Source: an uncultured Bacilli bacterium (GTDB taxonomy: Bacteria > Bacillota_I > Bacilli_A > RF39 > UBA660). From it: a stretch of DNA of 64,000 nt. Position numbers and translations under genes: made by a program. The stretch spans positions 26,169-90,168 of the forward strand of contig CALVJQ010000001.1 in the NCBI GenBank assembly GCA_944332265.1. The letters run 5' to 3'. Positions 54,948-63,971 of this stretch are shown here, piece after piece. The notes below the pieces were generated by a model. The model was not told the origin of the DNA, searched no databases, and saw nothing but the letters and a program-made list of their open reading frames with translations. Position 1 is the first letter of the stretch, and the number at the start of each line of letters is the position of its first letter.

Positions 54948-55809
54948 AATCTATTGGATTAACATGTATAACAGTAAGATAAATTTCTGGAACTTCTCTT
55001 TCAATTTCTCTTTCTAATTCATTAGCTATTCTATGACTATCAAAAGTTGACATTTTCCCATCCACAAATATTGAAAATGAAACTTGATACAAATAACCTA
55101 CAGGTGTAGCATTAAAATGATTAATTTTCTTTATCTCATCATACTTATCTATTATTTTCATAACTTTATCTTTTGTTTCAATCGAAAAAGTTTTATCCAT
55201 TAAAACATCATAGCTATCTTTAAAAATCATAATTCCTGTATAAATAATCCACAAAGAAATACCAATTCCAACTACGCCATCAAAAAATTTAAATCCCCAA
55301 GCATAAAAAATCGCCGATAATAAATTAAATGTAGTAATAACACAATCATTACGATGATCCTTACTATTAGCAACAACTAATAAATTATTATACTTCTTAC
55401 CAAGTCTTCTAGTATAAAGATATAATAATAATTTAATCAAAATTGTTATTATACAAACTACTACTAACCAAATCGAAAAGTTATATTCAACAGGTTTAAT
55501 TAAAGAACAAAAAGAATCAGTTAATATTTTTCCTCCTAAAATAATCATCGTAATACTAATTAACATCGAATATATATATTCTGCTTTACCATGACCCAAA
55601 TTATGATCATCATCAGCTTCTACTGAGGCAACTTTATTTCCTATATAAGTCATAATTGAACTTAATATATCTGAAGCACTATTCATTGCATCAGCAATCA
55701 TTGCTTGACTAGATGAGAAAATCGCCACAACTAACTTAATAATAAATAAAAATAAATTACCAATAACTCCTAAAATACTTGCTCTATTAGCAGCTTCAAA
55801 TCTTTTCAC
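54931..55809 (-). CDS. Cation diffusion facilitator family transporter
   Basis: 292 residues. Six membrane spans with the CDF metal motifs: AMIADAMNSASDILSS (helix II), DDDHNLGHGKAEYIY (loop-helix III), SKDHRNDCVIT (helix V), and a cytoplasmic C-terminal domain ending HVNPIDL. The pattern DHN and HGKAEY is that of Mn/Fe or Zn effluxers. Exports divalent metals in exchange for protons. Its start is about 40 bases downstream of the ZIP importer, so importer and exporter are neighbours. Confidence 0.92.
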   Translation of the reverse strand: MKRFEAANRASILGVIGNLFLFIIKLVVAIFSSSQAMIADAMNSASDILSSIMTYIGNKVASVEADDDHNLGHGKAEYIYSMLISITMIILGGKILTDSFCSLIKPVEYNFSIWLVVVCIITILIKLLLYLYTRRLGKKYNNLLVVANSKDHRNDCVITTFNLLSAIFYAWGFKFFDGVVGIGISLWIIYTGIMIFKDSYDVLMDKTFSIETKDKVMKIIDKYDEIKKINHFNATPVGYLYQVSFSIFVDGKMSTFDSHRIANELEREIEREVPEIYLTVIHVNPIDLKKDN

Positions 55810-55850
55810 AATATCACCTTTATTAAAAATACCTATTAATTATATCACGT

Positions 55851-56576
55851 TTATCCTAAATACACATCAAGAATCATCATTAATAAAAAGCCAACTAAAA
55901 AACCTAAGACATTTACTTTATTACTTGAATTAGATTCTGGAATTAATTCTATAATTACAACATAAAACATCGCTCCTGCAGCAATCGCTAAAAAATACGG
56001 TAAAACCGATACTATAAAACTAGTAAATACCAATGTAATAATCGATCCCAATAACTCAAATAAAGCTGAAATAAAACCATAACCGAATGCTTTATTTTTA
56101 CTATACCCTCTCTTTAAGAGTGGAAAAGATACAATTGCTCCCTCCGGAAAATTTTGAATTGCAATTCCTATCGCTAAAGCAAAAGCTGAAGTTAAACTAA
56201 GACTACCTGCTAAATAAGAAGCAAAAGCAACTCCAACAGCCATCCCCTCAGGAATATTATGTAATGTTATAGCAACCATCAAATTATTCATTTTATCACT
56301 ACTAATTTTTTTCTTTTTTAACCATCTATCTCCTAAGAAAAAAAATAAAATACCACAACTCATTCCAATTACTACAGGTAAACACTTAATACCTTTTGCT
56401 CCCTCTAAAGAAGGAATAATAAGCGACCATATAGAAGCAGCTACCATAACCCCAGCCGCAAATCCCAAAATAATATTTTCTATTTTACGATTCATGTTTT
56501 TCTTCATAAAATAAACCATCAATGATCCTAAAGTAGTTCCCAAAAAGGGAATTAAAATACCAATTACTATTTCCAT
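55851..56576 (-). CDS. ZIP family metal transporter
   Basis: 241 residues with about eight membrane spans. Helix IV HNIPEGMAVGVAFASY and helix V IQNFPEGAIVSFPLL carry the ZIP metal-binding residues (His, Glu, Gln, Asn). Imports Zn2+ or Fe2+ (or works as exporter in the GufA group, which this length and HNxPEG resemble). Next to the CDF gene on the same strand. Confidence 0.92.
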   Translation of the reverse strand: MEIVIGILIPFLGTTLGSLMVYFMKKNMNRKIENIILGFAAGVMVAASIWSLIIPSLEGAKGIKCLPVVIGMSCGILFFFLGDRWLKKKKISSDKMNNLMVAITLHNIPEGMAVGVAFASYLAGSLSLTSAFALAIGIAIQNFPEGAIVSFPLLKRGYSKNKAFGYGFISALFELLGSIITLVFTSFIVSVLPYFLAIAAGAMFYVVIIELIPESNSSNKVNVLGFLVGFLLMMILDVYLG

Positions 56577-56625
56577 AAAAAAACTCCTATCATTAGTAAT
56601 CTATTCTAAAAATAATAATTAGCGA

Positions 56626-56651
56626 CAAAAAAAGTAGATTTTAATCTACTA
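56626..56651 (-). terminator. Terminator of the HD-domain gene
   Basis: Minus strand GTAGATT AAA ATCTAC and seven T, overlapping the stop. Confidence 0.75.
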
Positions 56652-57210
56652 TATTATTATCTTCATCAAAATTAATATTAATTACTTTCCTACTAGCTAA
56701 ATAATCACACATATGAACAAATTTCTGTTCAGGAGTTTTTGGCAATGGTAATATAACATCGCTAAATTCACTAGTATTAAATCTTCCCATATGACTAGCA
56801 ATACAATCACATACAAAAAGAATATCATCATTACTTATTTTTAATTCATCTTTATACTTTTTAATGAATGAACATGCTACCAAAGGATGATCAAATAAAG
56901 TATATTTATTTTCTTCCTCTCCTTTTTTTACACTATCATGTAATAAAAGAGCCATAATTATTAAATCTTTAACACGTTTAGGAAATTTATAAATTCCAAA
57001 TAATTCATAAGCCATTCTAATTGCTGCTTTTGTATGGCGAACCAAACCACCATCACCTTGAGCATACATCGGATGATACTTACCTGTTGAAGCAGCTGGA
57101 ATTGAAAAAAAATAATCTGGAATTTTATCTATCAAAAATTTTAAAGATTCTTTTATATCTTCATCAGAAATATAATCTAATTCTTTTTTAAATACATCCT
57201 GCTTATTCAT
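56641..57210 (-). CDS. HD-domain phosphohydrolase
   Basis: 189 residues. H59 (GGLVRHTKAAIRM), H91-D92 (LLHDSVKKG), H108 (LFDHPLV), H140 (IASHMGRF) form a full HD set, similar to domains of the YqeK/2',3'-type group. Metal-dependent phosphatase or phosphodiesterase, substrate unknown. It follows the WXG genes by 30 bases on the same strand and could be read through from them, but a link with secretion is not shown. Confidence 0.85.
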   Translation of the reverse strand: MNKQDVFKKELDYISDEDIKESLKFLIDKIPDYFFSIPAASTGKYHPMYAQGDGGLVRHTKAAIRMAYELFGIYKFPKRVKDLIIMALLLHDSVKKGEEENKYTLFDHPLVACSFIKKYKDELKISNDDILFVCDCIASHMGRFNTSEFSDVILPLPKTPEQKFVHMCDYLASRKVININFDEDNNIVD

Positions 57211-57239
57211 AAAATCACCTACTAAATTATAACATATTA

Positions 57240-57506
57240 TTAAGCATTAGATTTAACTTCTTGAATATTAGTTAATGTTTTTTGTGCAGAATCTAAATTT
57301 TCATGAGCTTTATTAGCAGATTGTAATATATCAGTTATTAACTCTCTTGCAACATCTGCCGTATGCCCCTTAAAATTATCAAAATCCTTAACTATTCTTG
57401 ATAATTCATTAATATCTTCTATACATTGATTGTTAATAGATGCTAAAGTTGCTTTCCAATCATCAATTACATCTAAATCAATACGAACAGTACTATTACT
57501 CATCAA
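57240..57506 (-). CDS. WXG100-like small secreted protein (type VII secretion)
   Basis: 88 residues, all helical, with a hairpin turn around DNFKGHTADVARELITDI in place of W-x-G. Length, two-helix layout and position in the locus fit ESAT-6-like proteins of the TIGR04197 or related groups, which pair with larger substrates and carry a bipartite export signal. An in-frame second ATG directly follows the first. AGGAGGATTT precedes the start. Six bases after the 92-residue partner gene. Assignment is by architecture; the classic WXG is missing. Confidence 0.6.
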   Translation of the reverse strand: MMSNSTVRIDLDVIDDWKATLASINNQCIEDINELSRIVKDFDNFKGHTADVARELITDILQSANKAHENLDSAQKTLTNIQEVKSNA

Positions 57507-57512
57507 ATCCTC

Positions 57513-57791
57513 CTAACTGAACTTTGATTCATGTTCATTAAAATTTTCTAACTTTTTAGTCATAAATTGCTGATAAGCTGCAATAGCTTCCGCCACAGCT
57601 TTATAAATTTCTATATAAGAATTCAAATAACTAATAAATGTTGGTTTTATAGCTTCATCAATCCAATCAGTAGAACTACTTATTTTATCTGATAATACCT
57701 TTAAATCACTAACATGAGCATTATAATCATCTAATTTACTTCCTATCTCATCAATAGTATCCATTAAAGTTTCATATTCCAATTCTAACAT
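57513..57791 (-). CDS. Helical WXG/DUF5082-like small protein (type VII partner)
   Basis: 92 residues forming two helices with a turn at SSTDWIDEAIKPTFISYL; Trp lies near the turn as in WXG proteins. Glu/Asp-rich, no signal peptide. It resembles the small helical partners (LapA/LapB-like, DUF3130/5082-like) found beside polymorphic type VII effectors. GGAGGGATAAA precedes the ATG. It probably binds the WXG-headed N-terminus of one of the two large proteins upstream. Confidence 0.6.
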   Translation of the reverse strand: MLELEYETLMDTIDEIGSKLDDYNAHVSDLKVLSDKISSSTDWIDEAIKPTFISYLNSYIEIYKAVAEAIAAYQQFMTKKLENFNEHESKFS

Positions 57792-57804
57792 TTTATCCCT
57801 CCAT

Positions 57805-58188
57805 TTATTTTAATCTTGCTATAACATGAAAATGACAAGAAGCAGCAAATTGCAAAAAACTAATTATCAAATTTAAAGCTTCATCAGCTTCTTCAAAGGA
57901 AAAAGAAGGTGCAAATAAATATTTCTTTAAATCATCCAAATATTCATATAAATTTATTTCAACAAACCCTGAGGAACTATATGGACCTGTTCTTTCCCAC
58001 CAATCTTTTGATAACCCCCTCTTTTTATTAACGTCATCAGGTTCATTATTCATAATATCATTTACCAGTCTTGACCAAATATGAATGGCATAAGCGGGAT
58101 TTTCTTTAATCATAAAAATACATTCATATTCATCTTTATTTCCAAACTGATAATTATTTATAAATTTAATATCATTCACTAATATCAC
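57805..58188 (-). CDS. Possible immunity protein of the type VII effector locus
   Basis: 127 residues, no signal or membrane segment, mixed fold with a Trp-rich segment (GLSKDWWERTGPY) and a C-terminal helix ending in HFHVIARL. I do not recognise a named family. It lies 7 bases after the NlpC/P60-like effector and ahead of the small WXG partners, the place where immunity or chaperone proteins usually sit. AGGTGATATT precedes the ATG. Role inferred from position only. Confidence 0.5.
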   Translation of the reverse strand: MILVNDIKFINNYQFGNKDEYECIFMIKENPAYAIHIWSRLVNDIMNNEPDDVNKKRGLSKDWWERTGPYSSSGFVEINLYEYLDDLKKYLFAPSFSFEEADEALNLIISFLQFAASCHFHVIARLK

Positions 58189-58194
58189 CTACCA

Positions 58195-59823
58195 TCAAGA
58201 TACTTGAGTATAAGAATCTTGTTCTATTACTCCAAGATTAATTCCAACCCAAGTATTAGAATAATCTCCCAAATTACGTGTATTATTAGGATCTAACTCT
58301 ACACGATATTTAAAATCACCACTATTTGTAAAACGATGACCTGCATCATATAGAACAACAGCTACTGTTTCGCCTGCTTCATTTTTCTCGACTTCACCTA
58401 CACAACATACATGATACCAATTACCATTCTTCTTCCAGCGACTAACATCGCCACTCATTGCATCAGCTTCTGATACTGGACCATTATATATTTGAATTAA
58501 ATCACCAACCTGCAACTGATCTACACGCGTTGTAATACCTCCACCATTTTCACTTGCATATTTTAATAAAGCCGTTGCTGCACATGAACTTTTAGGCGCA
58601 CCATTTTCACCTAAAATTCCTGCTTTTCGATATAAATAATCCATTCCATAATTACAATTAGTAGTCATATTAACTCCATCTTTTTGAGTACCTGCACAAA
58701 TAGCATCAATATTTCCACCATTAGTATTATCATTTTTACCTGGTGAATTATATACTCCAGATGGATAAAAAGCATTTGAAGCTACACTAGCATTATTAGC
58801 ACCATACTTACCATAATGTCCAGGATCGCCATTACAATAATCAAAGCCATATAAAACCATTAAACCGAAAACATATTCAGCAATTTCTTGAAATTCCGAA
58901 GCAGTTGTTCCTTCTCCTTTTTTCTTTTTACCAACCCACTTAGCAAATACTCCCCCTAAAACATTCTTACAATAATTTTTAAAATCCTCATCGCCTCCAA
59001 TGATACTTTTAAAATTCTCATAATTAAAGTCATTAGCATGCTTAGTCACAATCTCTTGTGTTTGTTTAGAAAAAGTACTAGTAATCCCCTTCTTTTTACT
59101 TTTTACATTTAAATTAGTATTAGCAGCACAAATTGTATCTTCTGGTGCATCTGGGACATTACTCATATCAATCTTTTCTACAACATAATTAGGAACCGCC
59201 TCAACACTAACATATGGTTGAGTACTACCACCTGAACTAACTTTTGAAGATACACCCCCAGTATTAGTAGAATTATGTGATAAAGAACTTGAAACAGCAA
59301 CTGCTGCTGGAACCGTATCAGTCCAATCCTTACTACTATCATCATTAGATTGAACAGCTGTTACACCAGCACTAAATAAAGAATTAGGAAGTAAAGAAAC
59401 AGATGTGCTAACTACATTAGTAGCTCCAATACTATTAATAGCCGAACTATAAGAACCACTAATACCATTTAATAAATTAACCGCGCTATCTTTACAATTA
59501 TTCATTTCCTGATAAGCAGTATTCTTTAAATTATTATAATTAATATAATTACTATCATCGGAATTCATCCCTTGTAATAGATTAACGTAATTATTAAAAA
59601 TATTCTCCTTATTATGAAATTCGTCTATTTTAGATAATGCTTCTATTAACTTTGTTACTTGTTCTAATAATTCTTTTAAAGAAGAATTTAAATTTGTTAT
59701 TAATTCATTCTGTTTTTGATATGCTTTTCCTTCCCAAGCACTAGAAAAATTAACTTCTAATGAAACAGCATTAATTGCACTTAAACAAGCTTCTAATTTA
59801 CTAATATCACCACTATAAGCCAT
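58195..59823 (-). CDS. Type VII effector-like protein: WXG head and NlpC/P60-like cysteine peptidase tail
   Basis: 542 residues. The N-terminal 130 are helical with SSAWEG (W30, G32) as WXG motif. A Ser/Thr/Asn-rich linker (about 145-210) follows. The C-terminal half (from about 330) ends in a domain with TNCNYGMDYLYRKAGI (C390), LQVGDLIQIYNG (D441) and NWYHVCCVGEV (H471), the spacing of an NlpC/P60 or CHAP-type cysteine peptidase that cleaves peptidoglycan stem peptides; the first motif is usually DCSGFV. Probably secreted by a type VII system, no Sec signal is seen. Partners are the gene before it (59835) and the small helical genes after it. Confidence 0.7.
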   Translation of the reverse strand: MAYSGDISKLEACLSAINAVSLEVNFSSAWEGKAYQKQNELITNLNSSLKELLEQVTKLIEALSKIDEFHNKENIFNNYVNLLQGMNSDDSNYINYNNLKNTAYQEMNNCKDSAVNLLNGISGSYSSAINSIGATNVVSTSVSLLPNSLFSAGVTAVQSNDDSSKDWTDTVPAAVAVSSSLSHNSTNTGGVSSKVSSGGSTQPYVSVEAVPNYVVEKIDMSNVPDAPEDTICAANTNLNVKSKKKGITSTFSKQTQEIVTKHANDFNYENFKSIIGGDEDFKNYCKNVLGGVFAKWVGKKKKGEGTTASEFQEIAEYVFGLMVLYGFDYCNGDPGHYGKYGANNASVASNAFYPSGVYNSPGKNDNTNGGNIDAICAGTQKDGVNMTTNCNYGMDYLYRKAGILGENGAPKSSCAATALLKYASENGGGITTRVDQLQVGDLIQIYNGPVSEADAMSGDVSRWKKNGNWYHVCCVGEVEKNEAGETVAVVLYDAGHRFTNSGDFKYRVELDPNNTRNLGDYSNTWVGINLGVIEQDSYTQVS

Positions 59824-59834
59824 CTTAATTCCTC

Positions 59835-60677
59835 CTATGCATAATCAAAATAATTTCCTTTATTCGTAATTGAAGCAACCCCTACAGCTCCATTACTTGT
59901 TATATCACCAGTACGTTCACTAACAAAATACTCATCACTAATAGAAGGATTAGCATGATTACTAGAATACCAAGAATCTTTATCTACAACAAATTCAATA
60001 ACATTATTGCCGTTTTGATGTCCCCATTCATTACATCCAGCATCTCCTTGACTCTTAATATCACCAATTACACATTTTATAACATTTCCATTTGTTAATT
60101 TAACATCTAAATAATCTCCAACATTTCCATAAGTAGTTGTCGTTGCAATAACAAAACGATCATTTATTTTTCCGTATCCTTCACTATCAAAATTCATCCC
60201 TGCTGCTTCTCTTAATTTATATTGATTAGAACTAGTAGCAGTAATACACTGCCATCCCATATAAGTACAAACAGTACCTAAACCAGCAGGCAATGTTATC
60301 GTATTGCCTTCAATTCCACCTAATTTCATTTCTAAAGGAGAAGAAGCAAAAGAAACATTCTTTAAAGAAGAAGTAGTTATTGTATTATTTGAAATACTAA
60401 TAACTTCCTCTTGTGGATCAGTTTCATCAATATTAGTAATAGAATTAACATACTCATTTAAATTATCTACTTCTGTTAAATAATCTTTTTTAATATTTTC
60501 TACACCACTAGCAATACTATTTGCTTTACTACTAACTCCACTTATTTTACTATCATCAGAAATTCCCTCTAAAGTAGAAATCAAATCTTGCAAATTAGCT
60601 GATAAATCATCTATTTTAGTTTTATAATCATTTACTAAAGATAATAAATCCCCTTTATTTACTCTTATCTTCGTCAT
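59835..60677 (-). CDS. Type VII effector-like protein: WXG-type helical head and double-psi-barrel-like tail
   Basis: 280 residues (chosen ATG 60677; the longer frame starts inside the -10 region). Residues 1-85 are helical (LLSLVNDYKTKIDDLSANLQ, WXG-like but without Trp). The C-terminal part from about 120 reads TLPAGLGTVCTYMGWQ, then GYGKINDRFVIATTTTYGNVGDYLDVKL, CVIGDIKSQGDAGCNEWGHQNG and VIEFVVD, the pattern of the 3D/RlpA-like double-psi beta-barrel of cell-wall enzymes (the Asp residues and the W-G-H element). It is the first gene behind a TATACT box and is followed by the peptidase protein, suggesting a pair of wall-acting substrates. Confidence 0.6.
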   Translation of the reverse strand: MTKIRVNKGDLLSLVNDYKTKIDDLSANLQDLISTLEGISDDSKISGVSSKANSIASGVENIKKDYLTEVDNLNEYVNSITNIDETDPQEEVISISNNTITTSSLKNVSFASSPLEMKLGGIEGNTITLPAGLGTVCTYMGWQCITATSSNQYKLREAAGMNFDSEGYGKINDRFVIATTTTYGNVGDYLDVKLTNGNVIKCVIGDIKSQGDAGCNEWGHQNGNNVIEFVVDKDSWYSSNHANPSISDEYFVSERTGDITSNGAVGVASITNKGNYFDYA

Positions 60678-60716
60678 TGAATCATACTCACTTTCATACA
60701 CTATCATAAGTATAAC

Positions 60717-60747
60717 ATAAAAAAACTAAAATAGCTTCCTATTCTAG
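60717..60747 (-). terminator. Terminator of the paired membrane-protein genes
   Basis: Minus strand CTAGAATAG GAAGC TATTTTAG and seven T, overlapping the stop codon. Confidence 0.75.
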
Positions 60748-61356
60748 TTTACTTCTTTTAGCTAATACCATTTTTAATTCATTTAAATCTTTTCCATTCT
60801 TACGAAACTCTTCTATTTGACTATCAGCTTTTATAATATCATCTTCTGTTAATCCAAATCTTTCAATAAATTCAGGTGGCAAAATAAATTTTTCTTCTCC
60901 ATCTTTAGTATCAAAATAACTAAAATTATTTTTACATTCTAAATATTTCTTTGTTGCAAAAGCTTCAATTACCCCATTTCCTAATATATCTAATAAACAT
61001 TCACTATAAATAAAATGTCCTATCTCTCCTAAAATAATTATTATAGACAATATTATCTTCATAATTATATGTATATCTATATTATATAAAAAATACATAC
61101 TAGCAATTCCACCTATTATAAATAAATATTTTTTTATCGTAATTTTTAAAGACTCATCACTAAGTCTATTTAAAAAATTAGGTAAATACTCTTCTGCTTG
61201 TTGAATCATTTTTAAACGATAAAATTGTAAATTATGAACGGTAAATTTTTCTTTTCTTAAAGAATTATCTCCCATTAATAATACTATCTCATCATTTTCT
61301 ATTCTTATATCTCTTATAAATTCCTTTTTATCATCTGAAAACAACATATTTATCAT
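60739..61356 (-). CDS. Two-span membrane protein, paralogue B
   Basis: 205 residues. Starts MINMLFSDDKKEFI, like the upstream gene (MINMALNDKDKEDYI). Central two hydrophobic segments (YLFIIGGIASMYFLYNIDI and IIMKIILSIIIILGEIGHFIY) form a hairpin; the rest is cytoplasmic, with PPEFIERFGLTEDDIIKADS at the end. Not assigned to a family. The start overlaps the TGA of the previous gene (ATGA). Both precede the WXG effector genes; a role in that locus is possible but unproved. Confidence 0.65.
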   Translation of the reverse strand: MINMLFSDDKKEFIRDIRIENDEIVLLMGDNSLRKEKFTVHNLQFYRLKMIQQAEEYLPNFLNRLSDESLKITIKKYLFIIGGIASMYFLYNIDIHIIMKIILSIIIILGEIGHFIYSECLLDILGNGVIEAFATKKYLECKNNFSYFDTKDGEEKFILPPEFIERFGLTEDDIIKADSQIEEFRKNGKDLNELKMVLAKRSKLE

Positions 61357-61988
61357 CTAAAATCCCCCATTTTTTTACTTAAAAACCTTTCAGTATTTTT
61401 CCTTTCATCCTCTTTAACTTCAGTAGTTAATGACTTACCAATTAAATTTAAAGTTCTTACATCTGTTATTTCATCTATTCCTGACAAAGTTAATAAATAC
61501 CAATCATATTCCAATCCATCTTGAGGATTTACAATTCTTATCTTAAATTTATCTTTATTATTTATAAATTCTTCTATAATATTAACTTTATTAATCATAT
61601 AATTACTAATTTTATTTTCAAGACTCCATATACGTTGATAATAGATTGAACTAAAAGCAATAAATATAATAATTAAGCCTTTTAAAATAAGTGGCATATC
61701 TAAATTTGTTGTAAAATAAACAGCCCCAATAGCTAAAATTGCTTCACCAAGACTCTTTAAAATTGCTTTTAAACTTCTTTCATAACATACTTTACAATAT
61801 GTATCTTTATATGTTTCAAATTGTCTTTCCATCTTACGCCAAATTTCATTCAATCTTAAAAGTGAAAAATCTTCTATCTCTACATGCTCATCAGCATATA
61901 TAATTTTTAATTTTTCTCCTAATTCTAAAAAAGAAACTCCTATAATATAATCTTCTTTATCTTTATCATTTAAAGCCATATTTATCAT
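61353..61988 (-). CDS. Two-span membrane protein, paralogue A
   Basis: 211 residues. Chosen ATG at 61988 because its N-terminus then aligns with paralogue B; a GTG at 62012 is the alternative. Same layout: acidic N-terminal domain (EHVEIEDFSLLRLNEIW), two hydrophobic segments (EAILAIGAVYFTTNLDM, LILKGLIIIFIAFSSIYY), cytoplasmic C-terminal part. Family not recognised. Overlaps paralogue B by four bases (ATGA). Confidence 0.65.
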   Translation of the reverse strand: MINMALNDKDKEDYIIGVSFLELGEKLKIIYADEHVEIEDFSLLRLNEIWRKMERQFETYKDTYCKVCYERSLKAILKSLGEAILAIGAVYFTTNLDMPLILKGLIIIFIAFSSIYYQRIWSLENKISNYMINKVNIIEEFINNKDKFKIRIVNPQDGLEYDWYLLTLSGIDEITDVRTLNLIGKSLTTEVKEDERKNTERFLSKKMGDFR

Positions 61989-62037
61989 ATTAAATGTCAC
62001 ATCCTCATACACGCAAAAATTATTTTATCTTTCAAAC

Positions 62038-62062
62038 GAAAAAAAAGCAAGTTTTACTTGCT
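62038..62062 (-). terminator. Terminator of lepA
   Basis: Minus strand GCAAG TAAAA CTTGC and eight T, 15 bases after the lepA stop. Confidence 0.8.
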
Positions 62063-62076
62063 AATTTCTTTTATTT

Positions 62077-63873
62077 CTATTTATCAGATTTTAAAACTGC
62101 TAAAAATGCTTCTTGTGGCACTTCAACTCTTCCTACCATTTTCATTCTCTTTTTACCCTCTTTTTGTTTTTCCAGCAATTTCTTTTTACGCGAAATATCT
62201 CCACCATAACATTTAGCTAATACATTCTTTCTCATTGCGCTTATATTTTCACGAGCAATTACTTTATTCCCAATACTTGCTTGAATAGGTACTTGAAACA
62301 TCTGCCTTGGAATAATTTTCTTTAAATTTTCAACTATCTTTTTACCTCGATTATAAGCATCATCCTTATGAACTATCATACTTAAAGCATCTACCGTATC
62401 CCCATTAATCAAAATATCCATTTTGACTAAATTAGATTCTTTATATCCACATAATTCATAATCAAAGGAAGCATATCCCTTAGTCATACTCTTTAATCTA
62501 TCAAAAAAGTCATAAACTATCTCTGCCAAAGGAATTTCATAATGAATATTAACACGGGTTGGATCAATATATTCCATTCCTACATAATTACCTCTTTTAT
62601 CCTGACACAATTCCATAATTGCTCCAATATAATCGCTAGGTACAAATATATTAGTTTTTATATAAGGTTCATATATAGAATCTATTTTAGCACGATCAGG
62701 CAATTTAGTAGGACTATCGACTAATAAAGTCTCACCATTAGTTAATAAAACTTGATATACAACAGAGGGACTTGTGGCAATAACATCTAAGTCAAATTCT
62801 CTTTCTAAACGAGACATTATAATGTCCATATGCAATAAACCTAAAAAACCAGTTCTAAAGCCAAAGCCAAGAGCATCAGAAGTTTCTGGTTCAAAAGTTA
62901 ACGAAGCATCATTTAATTGCAATTTTTCTAAAGCCTCTCTTAAAGAAGGAAATTTATTAGGTTCAATTGGAAATATTCCACTATACACCATCGGTTTCAT
63001 TGGTTGATATCCAGGTAATTGTTCTTTTGCTTCATTTCTTAAAACAGTTAAAGTATCTCCAACTCTTACACTTCTAATATCTTTTATTGAGCCACTTATC
63101 CATCCTACTTCTCCTGATACCAATTCACCTTTAACTTCTTCTTTAGGATGATTAACACCCAATTCCACAACCTCATACTCATCCTTAGTTGCTAATAATT
63201 TCATCGTATCTTTATTAGTGATTTTTCCTTCAAAAACTCTAACCAAAGCAATAACTCCACGATAAGCATCAAAATGACTATCAAATACTAGTGCTCTCGT
63301 TGGGGCTTCATTATCAATTTTAGGAGCTGGAATTCGTTCAATAACCGCTTTTATTAAATCTTCAACTCCTTCTCCTGTTTTACCACTACATAACAAAACT
63401 TCATTTTCATTAAACCCTAAAACATCTTTTAATTCTTTTAAAACTTTTGGTACATCTGCATTAGGCAAATCTATTTTATTAATTACAGGAATAATAACCA
63501 AATCATCTTCTAGTGCTAAATACAAATTTGCTAATGTTTGAGCTTCAATTCCTTGTGCTGCATCAACTACCAATATAGCTCCCTCACAAGCTGCTAAACT
63601 ACGTGAAACTTCATAACTAAAGTCAACATGACCAGGAGTATCTATCAAATGCAAAGTATATTCTTCACCCTTATACTTATAAGACAATTGAACTGCATTT
63701 AACTTAATAGTAATGCCTCTTTCTCTTTCTAAATCCATACTATCAAGCATTTGTGCCTTCATATCATGCTTGTCTACTCCACCTGTAATTTCTAAAATTC
63801 GATCTGCTAAAGTACTCTTTCCATGATCTATATGGGCTATAATACTAAAATTTCTAATATTCTCTTGCTTCAT
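62077..63873 (-). CDS. lepA: Elongation factor 4
   Basis: 598 residues, normal. G-domain motifs AHIDHGKST (G1), DTPGHVDF (G3) and NKIDLPNAD (G4), then domains like EF-G II, III and V, and the C-terminal LepA domain ([21 protein letters not shown]). EF4 is a ribosomal GTPase promoting back-translocation or initiation quality. ATG 63873 has AGGTGGTTTAC before it; the GTG at 63882 is within that site. Last complete gene of the window. Confidence 0.98.
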   Translation of the reverse strand: MKQENIRNFSIIAHIDHGKSTLADRILEITGGVDKHDMKAQMLDSMDLERERGITIKLNAVQLSYKYKGEEYTLHLIDTPGHVDFSYEVSRSLAACEGAILVVDAAQGIEAQTLANLYLALEDDLVIIPVINKIDLPNADVPKVLKELKDVLGFNENEVLLCSGKTGEGVEDLIKAVIERIPAPKIDNEAPTRALVFDSHFDAYRGVIALVRVFEGKITNKDTMKLLATKDEYEVVELGVNHPKEEVKGELVSGEVGWISGSIKDIRSVRVGDTLTVLRNEAKEQLPGYQPMKPMVYSGIFPIEPNKFPSLREALEKLQLNDASLTFEPETSDALGFGFRTGFLGLLHMDIIMSRLEREFDLDVIATSPSVVYQVLLTNGETLLVDSPTKLPDRAKIDSIYEPYIKTNIFVPSDYIGAIMELCQDKRGNYVGMEYIDPTRVNIHYEIPLAEIVYDFFDRLKSMTKGYASFDYELCGYKESNLVKMDILINGDTVDALSMIVHKDDAYNRGKKIVENLKKIIPRQMFQVPIQASIGNKVIARENISAMRKNVLAKCYGGDISRKKKLLEKQKEGKKRMKMVGRVEVPQEAFLAVLKSDK

Positions 63874-63942
63874 GTAAACCACCTATCCACGATTATAACA
63901 AAAAAAAATAAAAGATACTACCTTTACCACAAAATAACCACC

Positions 63943-63971
63943 TAAAAAAAAGATTATTTCTAATCTTTTTT
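63943..63971 (-). terminator. Terminator of the gene entering from the right edge
   Basis: Minus strand GATTA GAAA TAATC with flanking A/T runs (AAAAAAGATTAGAAATAATCTTTTTTT), after the TAG at 63960. Confidence 0.6.
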
